The notes under the pieces: generated by a model
Databases searched by the model: none
The model's input: only the letters and a program-made list of their open reading frames with translations
Told to the model about the DNA's origin: nothing
Shown: positions 25,111 to 32,545 of the stretch, in pieces
Position numbering within the stretch: the first letter of the stretch is position 1
How the letters are laid out: every line of letters begins with the position of its first letter
From: Lachnoclostridium sp. An118
Lineage (GTDB): Bacteria; Bacillota; Clostridia; Lachnospirales; Lachnospiraceae
Length of the DNA stretch: 41,515 nt
Direction of reading: 5' to 3'
Assembly: GCF_002160985.1 (NCBI RefSeq)
Contig: NZ_NFLQ01000024.1
Location: 1 to 41,515 of the forward strand
Program-made: the position numbers and the translations under genes

Positions 25111-25758
25111 ATGGAACTTTTACAGGAAATGTCGGAACTTCTGCAGAAAGGAAAGGCCAAGAAAGTGAAGGCGCTGGTGCAGCAGGCACTGGACGAGGGA
25201 GTGGACCCGAAAGAGATCTTAAACGAGGGACTGCTCTCGGGCATGATGATCATTGGGGGAAAATTTAAGAACAACGAGGTGTTCGTGCCGGAGGTGCTGG
25301 TGGCTGCCCGTGCCATGAACGCCGGGCTCTCCATCCTGGAGCCAAAGCTGGTGGAGGTCGGAAATGAACCGGTAGGCCGGGCTGTCATTGGAACTGTCCA
25401 GGGAGATCTGCACGATATCGGCAAAAATCTGGTCTGCATGATGTTCAAGGGGGCCGGATTTGAAGTCTGTGATCTGGGCGTGGACGTCAGCTCAGACGCC
25501 TTTATTGACAAGGCGGAGGAGATGTACGCGGACGTCATCGGTATGTCAGCCCTTTTAAGTACCACCATGTGTCAGATGCAGGCCTGCATTGACCGTCTGA
25601 AAGAGCGGGGACTTCGGGAAAAGTATATTGTCATGATCGGCGGCGCCCCTGTCACAGATGACTTTGCCCGGCAGATCGGGGCGGACTACTACACGCCGGA
25701 TGCGGCTTCTGCGGCAGAGACAGCCAGAAGCGTGGTCCTGGAAAAGAAGAGTGCGTAA
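25111..25758 (+). CDS. Corrinoid protein (MtaC/MtbC-like B12-binding)
   Basis: This 215-residue protein has an N-terminal helical cap (about 1-88, with GKAKKVKALVQQALDEGVDPKEILNEGL) and a Rossmann B12-binding domain. The cobalt lower-ligand motif DLHDIGKN is at 99-106, with His101 as ligand, followed by GFEVCDLGVDV and the GGAPV loop. It carries the methyl group between the two methyltransferases of the operon. Length is typical of MtaC/MtbC/MttC. Its stop overlaps the next start (TAATG). Confidence 0.95.
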   Translation: MELLQEMSELLQKGKAKKVKALVQQALDEGVDPKEILNEGLLSGMMIIGGKFKNNEVFVPEVLVAARAMNAGLSILEPKLVEVGNEPVGRAVIGTVQGDLHDIGKNLVCMMFKGAGFEVCDLGVDVSSDAFIDKAEEMYADVIGMSALLSTTMCQMQACIDRLKERGLREKYIVMIGGAPVTDDFARQIGADYYTPDAASAAETARSVVLEKKSA

Positions 25759-27956
25759 TGCGGTACACGGATTTTCACATCAGTATTTCAGCTGAGGAGG
25801 TCTGCCGTCTGCTGGACGGGCACAAAAGCACTCTTGGCGGGGAACTGGCAGAAGAGCTGGAAGAGATGCTCCCGGAAGCCTTTGAGCGGTTGGAGCCGCA
25901 GGCGTTTCTGGGGGTGGGGGACACGGAAGGCGTCCTTTATGAGGAAGAGGCAGAAGAAGGCCAGGAGGCCCTGTACGTCATCACCACAGTGGGGGAAGCG
26001 CTCAGCGGCTGGTCCGGGGAGCTTTTCAGAGAGGGCGACTGTGTGAAGGCCATGCTGGCAGATGCCATTGCGGATCACTGTCTCTTTCAGATGGACCGGC
26101 AGCTTCGGGAGCCTATCCTGGGGCTGTGCAGGCAGCAGGGCCTGGGGATCAGACGGCGGCTGGAGGCGCCCCAGGACGCTCCCATGGTGATCCAGAGGAA
26201 AGCTCTCCAGGTCTCCGGCGCCGGAGAGGGGGGCATGGAGATCACGGAAGGTCTTATGTACCGGCCGGTAAAAAGCGCCTGCCAGGTCTTTCTCCTTACA
26301 AGAGACAGGGATCAGTTTTTCTGGGAACATGACTGCAGCGGATGTCCCGACACTTCCTGTCGGATGCGAAAGGGCCGTCCCCCTGTTCTTGAGGTGGAGA
26401 CAGTGGACAGGGACGGACAAAAGAGAAGACGGATCAGAGGCCATGTGCAGGCAGGACAGAGTATTCTGGAGACGCTGCGGGCGTGGGGGATTTATCTGGA
26501 TGTCCCCTGCGGCGGGAGAGGCACCTGCGGGAAGTGCCGGATCCGCCTTGTAAAGGGTGAGCTGGCCGTGACAGAGGCGGACCGGAGCCATTTCTCTGAA
26601 GAAGAGCTGAAAAATGGTATGCGCCTGGCCTGCAGGGCCCACCCTGCGGGAGATTGCGTGATCCGGCTTAAGGAAGCCCGGGAGGATGCCTTCTATATTC
26701 CCGGCAGCCGGGAAAAAGCCGGGGAGGAAAGTCTGGAACTTAAGAGCGCAGGAAAGGCCGGCAGGAAAGGCGTGACTGTCGATATCGGAACCACCACTGT
26801 GGCCATGGAGCTGGCGGACCTGGAGACGGGGGAGAGGCCCCGGATCTACACGTCTCTTAACACCCAGCGGCAGTACGGGGCGGACGTTATCAGCCGGATC
26901 CAGGCGGCGGACGAGGGAAAGGCAAAGGAGATACAGACCTGTATCCGGGATGTCCTGCGGGAAGGACTGGCCCGTCTCACGGATGGCGGGAAGGAACATA
27001 TAGACCGGATGGTCATCGGAGCCAACACCACCATGGTCCATCTGCTGATGGGATACCCCTGTCATTCCCTGGGAGTCTATCCCTTTACGCCCTGCTCCAC
27101 AGAGCGGATAGACACAGACGGGCAGGCGCTGCTGGGGGAGGCGGCGGAGGACTTTGACGTGTCCGTTTTCCCGGGGGTGTCGGCCTACATCGGAGGGGAC
27201 ATCACTGCCGGCCTCTATGCCCTGGATTTCCACAGAAAAGAGGAAGTCAGCGTTCTTGTGGACCTGGGGACCAACGGGGAGATGGCGGTTGGAAATAAGG
27301 ACCGGATCCTGGCAGCCTCCGCAGCCGCGGGCCCAGCCTTTGAGGGAGGCAATATCATCTGCGGCACCGGAAGCATACCGGGGGCCATCTGCGGCGCCCG
27401 GTGGAACGGACAGCAGATGGAGCTTCAGACCATCGGCGGCGGAGCACCTGTGGGGATCTGCGGCACCGGGATCATCGAGGCTGTGTACGAGATGATGGAA
27501 GCCGGGATCTTGGATGAGACCGGGCGGCTGGAAGAGCCCTGGGATGAGGAGGGATTTCCCCTGGATGGGGAGGGAAAGATACGGATCTTCCAGAAAGATA
27601 TCCGGGAGATCCAGCTTGCCAAGGCGGCGGTGCGGGCCGGACTTGAGACTCTCCTTGCCGCATACGGCGTGGAGGCCCGGGATGTGGATACGTTCTACAT
27701 TGCCGGGGGATTTGGCTGCCAGCTTGATATAGAGAAGGCAGCAGGCATCGGACTTCTGCCCCAGGACTGTGTGGGAAAAGCCCGCCCTGCGGGAAATACG
27801 TCCCTTGAAGGGGCGCTGCGGTATCTGAGAGAGGCGGACGGAGGGGCCGCTGTGGATGAGATTGCCGGCAAGGTCCGGGAGATCGCGCTGTCCACAGACC
27901 GGAACTTCCAGCAGCTTTATATGGAATATATGTACTTCGGGGAAGACGAAGAATAA
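25758..27956 (+). CDS. Corrinoid reductive activator: MetH-activation-like, 2Fe-2S and RACo ASKHA domains
   Basis: This 732-residue protein combines three parts. Residues 1 to about 210 resemble the free-standing MetH-activation-like fold (ITTVGEALSGW, the RPVKSACQVFLL segment) and end in a cysteine cluster C193-x2-C196-x4-C201. Residues about 215-310 are a ferredoxin with plant-type 2Fe-2S ligands C251, C257, C260 and C292. From about 337 comes the RACo-type ATPase (DUF4445) with VDIGTTTVA, VDLGTNGEMAVG, the AAGPAFEGGNI segment and IAGGFGCQL. RACo proteins use ATP to re-reduce Co(II) to Co(I) in corrinoid proteins. The coupled start with the corrinoid gene supports this target. Ordinary RACo lacks the first part. 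Confidence 0.88.
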   Translation: MRYTDFHISISAEEVCRLLDGHKSTLGGELAEELEEMLPEAFERLEPQAFLGVGDTEGVLYEEEAEEGQEALYVITTVGEALSGWSGELFREGDCVKAMLADAIADHCLFQMDRQLREPILGLCRQQGLGIRRRLEAPQDAPMVIQRKALQVSGAGEGGMEITEGLMYRPVKSACQVFLLTRDRDQFFWEHDCSGCPDTSCRMRKGRPPVLEVETVDRDGQKRRRIRGHVQAGQSILETLRAWGIYLDVPCGGRGTCGKCRIRLVKGELAVTEADRSHFSEEELKNGMRLACRAHPAGDCVIRLKEAREDAFYIPGSREKAGEESLELKSAGKAGRKGVTVDIGTTTVAMELADLETGERPRIYTSLNTQRQYGADVISRIQAADEGKAKEIQTCIRDVLREGLARLTDGGKEHIDRMVIGANTTMVHLLMGYPCHSLGVYPFTPCSTERIDTDGQALLGEAAEDFDVSVFPGVSAYIGGDITAGLYALDFHRKEEVSVLVDLGTNGEMAVGNKDRILAASAAAGPAFEGGNIICGTGSIPGAICGARWNGQQMELQTIGGGAPVGICGTGIIEAVYEMMEAGILDETGRLEEPWDEEGFPLDGEGKIRIFQKDIREIQLAKAAVRAGLETLLAAYGVEARDVDTFYIAGGFGCQLDIEKAAGIGLLPQDCVGKARPAGNTSLEGALRYLREADGGAAVDEIAGKVREIALSTDRNFQQLYMEYMYFGEDEE

Positions 27957-27978
27957 AAAAGAAGGAAAGGTGAAAAGA

Positions 27979-29046
27979 ATGACGCCAAGAGAAAATCTGC
28001 TTCATTTGCTGAGAAGGGAAGGCTACGAGACCGTGCCTGTGGAGTTCATGCTCTGCCCCAGCCTGGAAAAGAGTTTCCAGGAGGAGATCGGAGGGCCGGG
28101 CGCCGACTATATGGAGTATTTCGGGATGCCCTGGCGCCGGGTAGGTGAGCTGATCCCGGAGGACACGGATATCACCAGGTTTTACCCCTACTATGATGAG
28201 ATCAAGGACAATATGGAGATCGACGAGTGGGGAGTGGGCCACGAGTCCAGTCCCACCTCCATGCATATGACAAAGATGCTCCACCCGCTGGAGGACGCAG
28301 AAGAGGTGGAGGAGATAGAAAGCTACCCCATCCCGGTCTACACGGAGGAGAAAAATGCATGGGTGAAGGACAGAGTGAAGGAGCTCCATGAAAAGGGGCT
28401 GGCCTCTGTGGGAAACATGCAGTGCACCATCTGGGAGACCGCCTGGTATATCCGGGGCATGGAAAATCTCATGATGGACATGTTAAGCGACGAGGAGCTG
28501 GCGGAGGCAGTCTTTGACATGGTGGAGAAGATGTCCACAGACCGGGCGCTGATCTACGCAAAGGCGGGGGTGGATATCCTCTATCTGGGAGACGATATCG
28601 GCATGCAGCACAGCATCATGATGAGCGAGGAGATGTACAGCCAGTGGCTCTATCCCAGGCTGAAGCGGCTTATCGCAAAAGTGAAGGAGGTGCGGCCGGA
28701 CATCATCGTCATTTACCACTCCTGCGGCTACATTGAGCCCTTTATCAATTACCTTATTGACGCAGGCATTGACGTGCTCAATCCTATCCAGGCGGAGTGC
28801 ATGGAGTTTAAAGAGATCTATGAAAAATACGGGGACAGGATCTCCTTCCACGGCACCATCGGCACACAGACAGTCATGCCTTTCGGGACGCCGGAAGAAG
28901 TGAAGGAAAACGTGTGGGGAAACCTGGACATTGCCGGAGAGAAGGGAGGCCTTATGGTGGCCCCCACCCACCTGTTGGAGCCGGAAGTGCCCTGGGCCAA
29001 CATCCTGGCCTACGTGGAGGCATGCAGGGAGTATAAGAAAAAGTAA
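27979..29046 (+). CDS. Second UroD-family protein, probably the substrate-side methyltransferase
   Basis: With the ATG at 27979 (AAAGG upstream) the product has 355 residues; an in-frame extension to 27856 overlaps the activator and is rejected. The fold is uroporphyrinogen-decarboxylase-like (MTPRENLLHLLRREGYETVPVEF, IYHSCGYIEPFI, and the end GLMVAPTHLLEPEVPWANILAYVEA). His247 and Cys249 are kept, but the third Zn-site Cys seen in the first UroD protein is replaced in the APTHLLEP segment. That difference suggests it takes methyl from a distinct donor, such as a methoxy or methylamine-type compound. The donor cannot be named from sequence. A terminator lies 22 nt after its stop. Confidence 0.82.
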   Translation: MTPRENLLHLLRREGYETVPVEFMLCPSLEKSFQEEIGGPGADYMEYFGMPWRRVGELIPEDTDITRFYPYYDEIKDNMEIDEWGVGHESSPTSMHMTKMLHPLEDAEEVEEIESYPIPVYTEEKNAWVKDRVKELHEKGLASVGNMQCTIWETAWYIRGMENLMMDMLSDEELAEAVFDMVEKMSTDRALIYAKAGVDILYLGDDIGMQHSIMMSEEMYSQWLYPRLKRLIAKVKEVRPDIIVIYHSCGYIEPFINYLIDAGIDVLNPIQAECMEFKEIYEKYGDRISFHGTIGTQTVMPFGTPEEVKENVWGNLDIAGEKGGLMVAPTHLLEPEVPWANILAYVEACREYKKK

Positions 29047-29067
29047 AGAAGGCGGAGCGCACAAAGG

Positions 29068-29132
29068 CTCCCGGACAGACCTAGGGCTGCCTCGAAAGAA
29101 TGGAGGAGCGGTACTGTCCGGGAGTCATTTTT
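29068..29132 (+). terminator. Terminator of the methyl-transfer operon, inside the convergent AraC gene
   Basis: CTCCCGGACAG (29068-29078) and CTGTCCGGGAG (29114-29124) form a perfect 11-bp stem with a 35-nt loop, followed by TCATTTTTT. Most of it lies within the 3' end of the AraC coding region that begins at 29932 on the minus strand. Confidence 0.6.
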
Positions 29133-29932
29133 TCCGCTTTCTTAAAGCAGGTGCAGAAGCTGCTCTCGCTGTGGAACCCGGTGCGCAGGGAAATGTCCTT
29201 GATGCAGATATCCGGGGATCGCAGAAGGAACCTGGCGGCTGAGAGGCGGGTGTTCATCAGATACTGGTAAGGCGTAAAGCCGGTTTCCCGGGAGAAGAGG
29301 CGGATAAAGTAGTAGGGGCTTAAGCTGACCCGCTCCGCCAGGAAGGGAAGGCTGATATCCTCGGAAAAATGATAGCTGATGTAGGAGATGGTCTCCGTCA
29401 CAGCGGGGCTGTAGGAGCTGCCGGCAGCGGGAGCCTCCCCGGCGGCCAGAAAAAGATCCAGAAGCTCTGTGATCTGCCGCGACAAGGCAGCCTCCCGGAT
29501 GGGCAGGGCATTGTGAAAGGTCTGGAAAAGCTGTTCCAGCGTCAGCACTGCCTGGGGATCGGCGGGAAAGATGGAGCCGCTCCTGCGGGTGATCTCCTCA
29601 AAATAGGCGGCTGCAAGGGGGCCGTCAAAGTGCATCCACAGTGCCTCGAAACCGGAGCTGTCCCCGTAGCTGTGAGGCTGGTAGCAGTCCAGAAGGAGGA
29701 ACTGCCCCTCCCGGACTTCCCCGGAGAAATCCCCGGAGGATACCTGGCATGTGCCGCGGGCAACGTACAGGACAAGGTAACTGTCAAAGTGGCTGCGCTG
29801 TATGAAGTACCCCGGCTCATAATAAAAATGGCCGATGGACAGCGGGTACAGGTACAGTTTCCTGGCCGGAAGGCCGGGGCTGTAGATATAGTAGGAAGAG
29901 CGGGGAGAGATCTTTGCTTCCTGGGTCTGCAT
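29081..29932 (-). CDS. AraC family regulator, convergent with the methyltransferase genes
   Basis: From the ATG at 29932 (AAAGGAG upstream) the product has 283 residues; the longer open frame to 30526 is antisense to the DUF5107 remnant and is rejected. An AraC-type N-terminal cupin (LVLYVARGTCQVSSG, GQFLLLDCYQPHSYG) precedes two helix-turn-helix units (ISLPFLAERVSLSPYYFIRLFSRETG and ICIKDISLRTGFHSESSFCTCFKKAEKMTPGQYR). It is divergent from the DUF5107 remnant at 30158, whose intact form it may once have regulated, and convergent with the methyl-transfer operon. Confidence 0.92.
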   Translation of the reverse strand: MQTQEAKISPRSSYYIYSPGLPARKLYLYPLSIGHFYYEPGYFIQRSHFDSYLVLYVARGTCQVSSGDFSGEVREGQFLLLDCYQPHSYGDSSGFEALWMHFDGPLAAAYFEEITRRSGSIFPADPQAVLTLEQLFQTFHNALPIREAALSRQITELLDLFLAAGEAPAAGSSYSPAVTETISYISYHFSEDISLPFLAERVSLSPYYFIRLFSRETGFTPYQYLMNTRLSAARFLLRSPDICIKDISLRTGFHSESSFCTCFKKAEKMTPGQYRSSILSRQP

Positions 29933-30157
29933 GGGGGACTCCTTTCCGGCGCCCTGGCGCCTGCTTTCTTTGTCTTTGTCTGTATTGTGATCATTTTTCC
30001 GGGAAGGCACAACCATGAAAGCAATTTTTTTAAATATAGTGGCAAGATAAAATAATGAAATGCGTGGACTTCCGGCGGTAAAATGAAAGACAGAAGAGAA
30101 ATATTTAAAAATAAACGGGCAGCCGGGACCAGTCCGGGCTGCGGAAAGGACAAGAAG

Positions 30158-31184
30158 ATGGAAGAAGTAAAAGTCTGGCAGGAGGACATGCACATCCCCA
30201 CCTATGAGCCGGGAGAGCCACAGAGAAATCCCATGTTCCTGGAGGGGAGGGTGTACCAGGGAAGCAGTGGAAAAGTCTATCCCTACCCGGTGACAGAAAA
30301 GATCAGCTACGAGAAGACGGACCACGTGTACCGGGCGGTCTTTCTGGAAAACCAGTATCTGAAAGTCATGGTGCTGCCGGAGCTGGGAGGACGCATCCAG
30401 CGGGCTTACGACAAGACAAACGGCTATGATTTCGTCTATTACAATCATGTCATCAAACCGGCCCTTGTGGGGCTTACCGGACCCTGGATCTCCGGAGGCA
30501 TTGAATTTAACTGGCCCCAGCACCACAGGCCCACCACCTATCTTCCGGTGGACTGGAAGATGGAGAAGCAGGCGGACGGCAGCGCTTCCGTCCTGGTCAG
30601 CGACGTGGACCAGATGTACGGCACAAAAGGCATGGCCAGATTTACCCTGTATCCGCCAGGCGCTGACCTATCCGGAGAATTTAGGAGAGGGGCGCCTGGA
30701 AGGAACCAGGGACAATCACCTCTGGTATCACCTGGGCCTGGCAGAAAAGGAACAGGGGCATGAGGAGGAAGCCCGCCGCTGCTTTGAGAAGGCCACAGAG
30801 GGCAGCCGGGAGATCGGAAGCGCCATGTTCTACTACGACCAGCCGGCGGACATGGTCCTCTACCAGGGGCTGGCCCTGCGGGAACTGGGAGATGAGAGGG
30901 GAGCCTGCGCCTGCTTCAACAGCCTTCTGGACTACGGGGAGCGGCATCTGGAAGACCGGCCCCAGGTGGACTACTTTGCTGTGTCCCTGCCGGACTTCCT
31001 TGTCTTTGAAGAGGACCGGACCTTAGCTGATCGGGTTCACTGCCACTATCTGATGGGGCTGTTCCATCTGGGCTACGGAAGAGGGGAGGAGGCCTGCGGG
31101 GCCTTTGAGAAAGCCCTTGGGCTGGATCACAGTCACCAGAACTGCCGCATCTATCTGGAGATGGCAGAGGAAACAGCCGGGTAA
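30158..31184 (+). pseudogene. DUF5107/TPR protein with large internal deletion and frameshift
   Basis: The N-terminal part from the ATG at 30158 (AAAGGA upstream) matches the start of DUF5107 proteins: YRAVFLENQYLKVMVLPELGG, the YDFVYYNHVIKPALVGLTGPW region and GGIEFNWPQHHRPTTY. It runs to about 30655, then the frame changes. From about 30657 the frame matches the family's C-terminal TPR region (ALTYPENLGEG, HLWYHLGLAEKEQGHEEEARRCFEKA, LGYGRGEEACGAFEKALGLD). Intact relatives are around 1000 residues, so roughly 2 kb is missing. The N frame ends at 30763 and the C frame at 31184. Family function is uncertain but often linked to carbohydrate use. Confidence 0.83.
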
Positions 31185-31253
31185 ATAAAATGGATAAATG
31201 AGACAGATAAATAAGGCAGCCGCTTGTCCCGCACCCGGAAATGTGTTATGGTA

Positions 31254-31286
31254 TTATAAATAGAAATTATAGTTTTGAATTTATAA
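31254..31286 (+). promoter_or_regulatory. AT-rich inverted repeat before the HTH-ATPase gene
   Basis: TTATAAAT (31254-31261) and ATTTATAA (31279-31286) are exact inverted repeats 17 bp apart, just upstream of the start at 31302. They contain -10-like TATAAA and could be an operator, perhaps for the HTH domain of the downstream protein. Confidence 0.4.
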
Positions 31287-31301
31287 AATAAGGTTGAAGA
31301 C

Positions 31302-32348
31302 ATGTCGTTTACAGAAGCAAAAAGAGACGCTATAAGAAGGTATATGATGGACAAGATCCGGGACGGCTGCAGTGATTTCCTCAAGAGGACGGCGGAGAAT
31401 TTTGGTATTTCCGAGACATCGGTGCGCCGGTACGTCAAGGAGTGCGCAAAGCAGGGCATTCTGGAGGAAGATGAGAGCTTGCCTGCAGGCTGGAAGCTGC
31501 GCACGGTCTCGGAGAACTGGGAACTGAAAAATGACGGAGAGCTTGAAGAGGACAGCATTTTCTGGGAGTACATCCACCCGCACCTGGACGGGCTGTCTGA
31601 CAACGCAAAGGATATCTGGTACTATGCGTTTACAGAGATCATGAATAACGCCATTGAACATTCCGGGGGCAGCAGGATCCTTTTCGCCCTGCGGCAGGAC
31701 CCTCTGTATACAGAGATTTCTATTACAGATAACGGGACAGGGATCTTCCGGAACATACAAAGGTACATGCGGGAGAGGGAAGGCATCACTCTGGACAGCG
31801 CCCAGGCGGCTCTGGAGCTGTACAAGGGAAAGCTGACAACGAACCCGGAAGGGCACTCCGGGGAGGGCATCTTTTTTGTGTCAAAAATGCTGGCGCAGTT
31901 CGCTATATGGTCAGAAAATACGGTCTATGCCTACCGGTGCGGCGACAGACACAGATTTGTGCAGTCCCATCTGATTTCCTATTATACAAGACTGGAGGGG
32001 ATAGGAACTATGGCAGTGATGAAACTGGACAATGATACAAAGCGCACATCCAGGGAAGTATTTGACACATATGCGCCTCTGGAGGAGGGGTTCGTGAAGA
32101 CGGAGATCCTTCTGCGGGAGATGTGCCCGCTGGGAGATCCGGTGGCCAGATCCCAGGCCAGGCGTATCCTGCGCAGGCTGGATGAATTCAAGGAGGTTGT
32201 CTTTGACTTCAGAGGGATAGACTTTATGGGGCAGGGCTTTGCGGACGAGGTGTTCCGCGTGTTTCAGAACCGTCACCCGGATATTACGCTGACCGTGGTC
32301 AATGCGAATGCTTCTGTGCAGGGGATGATCCGGCATGTGAGGCGCTAG
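31302..32348 (+). CDS. HTH, GHKL ATPase and DUF4325 (STAS-like) fusion protein
   Basis: This 348-residue cytosolic protein has three parts. An N-terminal winged or simple helix-turn-helix lies at about 20-55 (FLKRTAENFGISETSVRRYVKECAKQGIL). A GHKL ATPase covers about 85-190, with N box EIMNNAIEHSGG, G1 box ITDNGTGI and a glycine loop EGHSGEGIFFVSKML. The STAS-like DUF4325 domain covers about 265-340 (VVFDFRGIDFMGQGFADEVFRVF). No transmembrane or dimerisation His box is present, so it is not a conventional sensor kinase. An anti-sigma or partner-switch-like regulator is a reasonable guess. The nearest downstream gene is the dehydratase activase, which has its own promoter. Confidence 0.85.
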   Translation: MSFTEAKRDAIRRYMMDKIRDGCSDFLKRTAENFGISETSVRRYVKECAKQGILEEDESLPAGWKLRTVSENWELKNDGELEEDSIFWEYIHPHLDGLSDNAKDIWYYAFTEIMNNAIEHSGGSRILFALRQDPLYTEISITDNGTGIFRNIQRYMREREGITLDSAQAALELYKGKLTTNPEGHSGEGIFFVSKMLAQFAIWSENTVYAYRCGDRHRFVQSHLISYYTRLEGIGTMAVMKLDNDTKRTSREVFDTYAPLEEGFVKTEILLREMCPLGDPVARSQARRILRRLDEFKEVVFDFRGIDFMGQGFADEVFRVFQNRHPDITLTVVNANASVQGMIRHVRR

Positions 32349-32371
32349 CCGGCGGCTGTGCTGCAAAATTA

Positions 32372-32400
32372 TTGACATCTGTCCTGGTTTGTGATATAAA
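32372..32400 (+). promoter_or_regulatory. Near-consensus promoter of the dehydratase activase gene
   Basis: -35 TTGACA (32372-32377) and -10 TATAAA (32395-32400) are 17 bp apart, with TG one base before the -10. A small hairpin CTCTTT/AAAGAG follows at 32401-32415. Confidence 0.85.
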
Positions 32401-32434
32401 CTCTTTCATAAAGAGTTAGTCATGACATATACCC

Positions 32435-32472
32435 GGCGGCTGCGCAGCGTGAATCTTTACGCGGCAGCCGCC
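32435..32472 (+). promoter_or_regulatory. Stable 5'-leader hairpin of the activase mRNA
   Basis: GGCGGCTGC (32435-32443) pairs with GCAGCCGCC (32464-32472), with an inner GCGT/ACGC stem. No T tract follows, so it is not a terminator; it may stabilise the leader or bind a regulator. A related GGCGGCTGTGCTGC lies at 32351, upstream of the promoter. Confidence 0.5.
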
Positions 32473-32545
32473 CTAAAATTGCAAAAAACTGAAAATAGAG
32501 AAGCCATGACATCACTAAGAACTAAAGAGAAGGCAGGGAAGATGG

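Noticed and set aside
29933-30526. Long N-terminal extension of the second AraC protein
   Set aside because: This stretch is antisense to the DUF5107 remnant, has no AraC likeness, and AAAGGAG marks the start at 29932.
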